Positions 5,241 to 6,564 of a stretch of 6,564 nucleotides of DNA are shown piece after piece. The position numbers were made by a program, and so were the translations under genes. The notes under the pieces were generated by a model that saw only the letters and a list, made by a program, of their open reading frames with translations, searched no databases and had not been told where the DNA came from. Location of the stretch: the NCBI GenBank assembly GCA_028690555.1, contig JAQVBA010000021.1, forward strand, positions 1 through 6,564. The letters run 5' to 3'. Position 1 is the stretch's first letter, and every line of letters starts with the position of its first letter. Source of the stretch: Acholeplasmataceae bacterium. Lineage in GTDB: Bacteria > Bacillota_I > Bacilli_A > Acholeplasmatales > Acholeplasmataceae.

Positions 5241-5660
5241 ATGGATAGGTCAAAACAAACGAGAGATAACTATCTTCAAATGATTAAATTCACATTATTT
5301 TCATTATCTGCAGGGATCATCCAAATTCTTTCATTCACATTTTTATTTGAAGTTATTGGATTTATCTATTGGCCATCTTATTTGGTTGCATTAACACTGA
5401 GTGTCTTGTGGAATTTCACTTTAAATAGGAAGTTTACATTTAAATCAGCAAGTAATATTCCAATTGCGATGTCTAAGATAGCGTTCTTTTATTTAGTATT
5501 CACACCATTATCAACTTGGTGGGGTGATGCACTAACAAAGTTGAATTATAATGAGTATTTAATTTTGGCAGTCACCATGGTTTCAAATCTTATTCTTGAA
5601 TTTCTATATACCAAATATTATGTGTATCGTCATAGTATTAATACTGCCATTAAAAATTAG
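5241..5660 (+). CDS. GtrA-family four-helix membrane protein
   Basis: This 139-residue membrane protein has four predicted helices at about 15-37, 44-63, 77-95 and 104-122. It carries the two family signatures of GtrA-like proteins (PF04138): NFTLNRKFTF (58-67) after helix 2, and NLILEFLYTKYYVYR (116-130) at the end. Family members are thought to flip or help transfer undecaprenyl- or lipid-linked sugars for glycosylation of cell-surface polymers. No glycosyltransferase is adjacent, so its substrate cannot be named. AGGAGA at 5228-5233 lies 7 bases before the ATG at 5241. A TTG directly before it (5238) is also in frame but only 4 bases from the site, so the ATG is preferred. It is transcribed away from the flavodoxin operon. 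I see no clear terminator of its own. Confidence 0.88.
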   Translation: MDRSKQTRDNYLQMIKFTLFSLSAGIIQILSFTFLFEVIGFIYWPSYLVALTLSVLWNFTLNRKFTFKSASNIPIAMSKIAFFYLVFTPLSTWWGDALTKLNYNEYLILAVTMVSNLILEFLYTKYYVYRHSINTAIKN

Positions 5661-5692
5661 TAAAAAAGAACATAACTAAGTTATCACATTAG

Positions 5693-5724
5693 ATAAAAAG
5701 CACCCAGCAAAAGCTTAAGTGCTT
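5693..5724 (-). terminator. Terminator of the GH31 glycosidase gene
   Basis: Read on the minus strand, AAGCAC, an inner AGC-TTTT-GCT stem and GTGCTT form a two-part hairpin followed by TTTATC, 8 bases past the stop at 5733. On the plus strand no T tract follows, so it serves the glycosidase and not the GtrA gene. Confidence 0.75.
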
Positions 5725-5732
5725 ATGAGAAA

Positions 5733-6564
5733 TCATATAGTTTCAAATAGCTCATTATATGGGCTATTTTTTTTATAAAAAACAATAGGTTGGCCGTAAG
5801 GGGCTTCGATGTTGTGATACCCACTATGATAAGTTATTTTGGTGAATAAGTGTACCCAATCACCTTTAGGGAGGTTTACTTTTCGACTCATAGAATTCGG
5901 TTTTATGATAGGTGCAACCAATAAGTCAGGTCCAAACATATAAGCGTCATCGGTCTCAAAAAATATGTCTTGTTCATCTTCATAAAAAATAGGTCTTATA
6001 ACAGGAATTCCCAGATGATAATAAGTGTTCTTAATATCACTCAGATAAGGCGACAATGCTTTATAGATTTTTGACATACGTGCAAAGTGATCTATCATAT
6101 TTGGGTGATCAAATTGAATATTAATATCTGGCTTGTTCCCTTCGTGACATCTAAAAAGTGGAGAAAACACATTCATTTCAGTCCACCTCATCATTAAATC
6201 AATATTTCTTTTCATGTGGAGAATGGTAGTATAACCGCCAATATCACTATGGCTAATACCAATACCGGTAGTTGCCATGCCTAATGTTGAAGTAATGACC
6301 GAGGGAAGTCCATAAGCTTTTGAGAAATCAACATGCTGATCCCCAGACCACATGGAGTTTGTGTATTTTAAAGTGTCTGTGAATCCAGCTCTAGAAAAGA
6401 AGAAAACTTCATCTTGTTTATGTGATTCGATGATGGCATCGTGATTGCATTTAGCCCATAAAGTTGGCCATATATTATGCATTATTTCTGCACTGCCACT
6501 ATGGATAATGGCATCTGTAGGCAAATACTCACCAAAATCAGCCATCCATCCAGACATGCCTAAT
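5733..6564 (-). CDS. yihQ: GH31 glycosidase, probable sulfoquinovosidase (3' part)
   Basis: The frame is open to the right edge, so the start and N-terminal half lie outside; an ATG at 6557 is internal. Numbered from that Met, SGWMADFGEYLPTD contains the GH31 nucleophile Asp7 and MWSGDQ the acid/base Asp73. SDIGGYTT follows with Tyr109, and RCHEGN and the C-terminal beta part complete it. The order and wording follow E. coli YihQ closely. The 36-residue step from acid/base to the GGYT tyrosine equals that between Asp472 and Tyr508 there, and that tyrosine helps hold the sulfonate. This enzyme type removes sulfoquinovose from sulfolipid glycerol glycosides, usually in the cytoplasm. The other sulfonate residues (Gln262, Arg301, Trp304 in YihQ) cannot be checked here. 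A plain alpha-glucosidase is the alternative. It ends in TGA and has a terminator. Confidence 0.88.
   Translation of the reverse strand, partial: LGMSGWMADFGEYLPTDAIIHSGSAEIMHNIWPTLWAKCNHDAIIESHKQDEVFFFSRAGFTDTLKYTNSMWSGDQHVDFSKAYGLPSVITSTLGMATTGIGISHSDIGGYTTILHMKRNIDLMMRWTEMNVFSPLFRCHEGNKPDINIQFDHPNMIDHFARMSKIYKALSPYLSDIKNTYYHLGIPVIRPIFYEDEQDIFFETDDAYMFGPDLLVAPIIKPNSMSRKVNLPKGDWVHLFTKITYHSGYHNIEAPYGQPIVFYKKNSPYNELFETI

Noticed and set aside
5672..5684. ATAACTAAGTTAT palindrome after the GtrA gene as its terminator
   Set aside because: The stem is only 4-6 bases and no T tract follows.
1..6564. CRISPR array, tRNA or rRNA genes
   Set aside because: I saw no regularly spaced repeats, no tRNA cloverleaf and no rRNA-like sequence.

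Overview
The window looks like chromosomal DNA of a low-GC Firmicutes/Tenericutes-type bacterium. An Acholeplasma- or Izemoplasma-like relative would fit, but this is inferred from AT-richness, protein style and Shine-Dalgarno use, not from a marker gene. TGA is a stop: the PadR gene and the glycosidase gene both end in TGA at the expected place, and tryptophan is TGG throughout. The Mycoplasma/Spiroplasma code is therefore unlikely.

Layout. (1) 1-377: insertion-sequence debris on the minus strand. A 3'-ward piece of an IS3-family DDE transposase is joined to a short out-of-frame start of an unidentified ORF, whose ribosome binding site and start codon lie inside a hairpin. (2) 478-1984: a minus-strand two-gene operon of a PadR-type repressor followed by a HAAS (DUF1700-like) membrane protein made of repeated membrane hairpins. 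It has its own promoter flanked by two matching operator-like palindromes and ends in a strong terminator. (3) 1985-2748: a long AT-rich gap holding a perfect-consensus promoter, a 49-residue orphan small ORF and its terminator, then the promoter of gdhA with a cre-like palindrome between -35 and -10. (4) 2851-4197: NADP-type glutamate dehydrogenase on the plus strand, ending in a terminator shared with the convergent operon. (5) 4256-5093: a minus-strand pair of a flavodoxin-like protein and a membrane-anchored FMN-binding-domain protein, overlapping by 8 bases. (6) 5241-5660: a GtrA-family membrane protein on the plus strand. (7) 5693-6564: a terminator and the 3' part of a family GH31 glycosidase on the minus strand. 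Its motifs match sulfoquinovosidase (YihQ type); the 5' part lies beyond the window.

How they work together. The PadR/HAAS pair is a known arrangement in which the repressor controls its membrane partner. The flavodoxin/FMN-binding pair suggests flavin-based electron transfer to the outer membrane face. GdhA links 2-oxoglutarate, ammonium and glutamate and may be under carbon control. The glycosidase suggests use of plant or algal sulfolipid head groups. I see no single new multi-gene system. The best leads are the 49-residue ORF under a perfect promoter, the twin PadR operators, the repeat-built HAAS protein and the sulfoquinovosidase.
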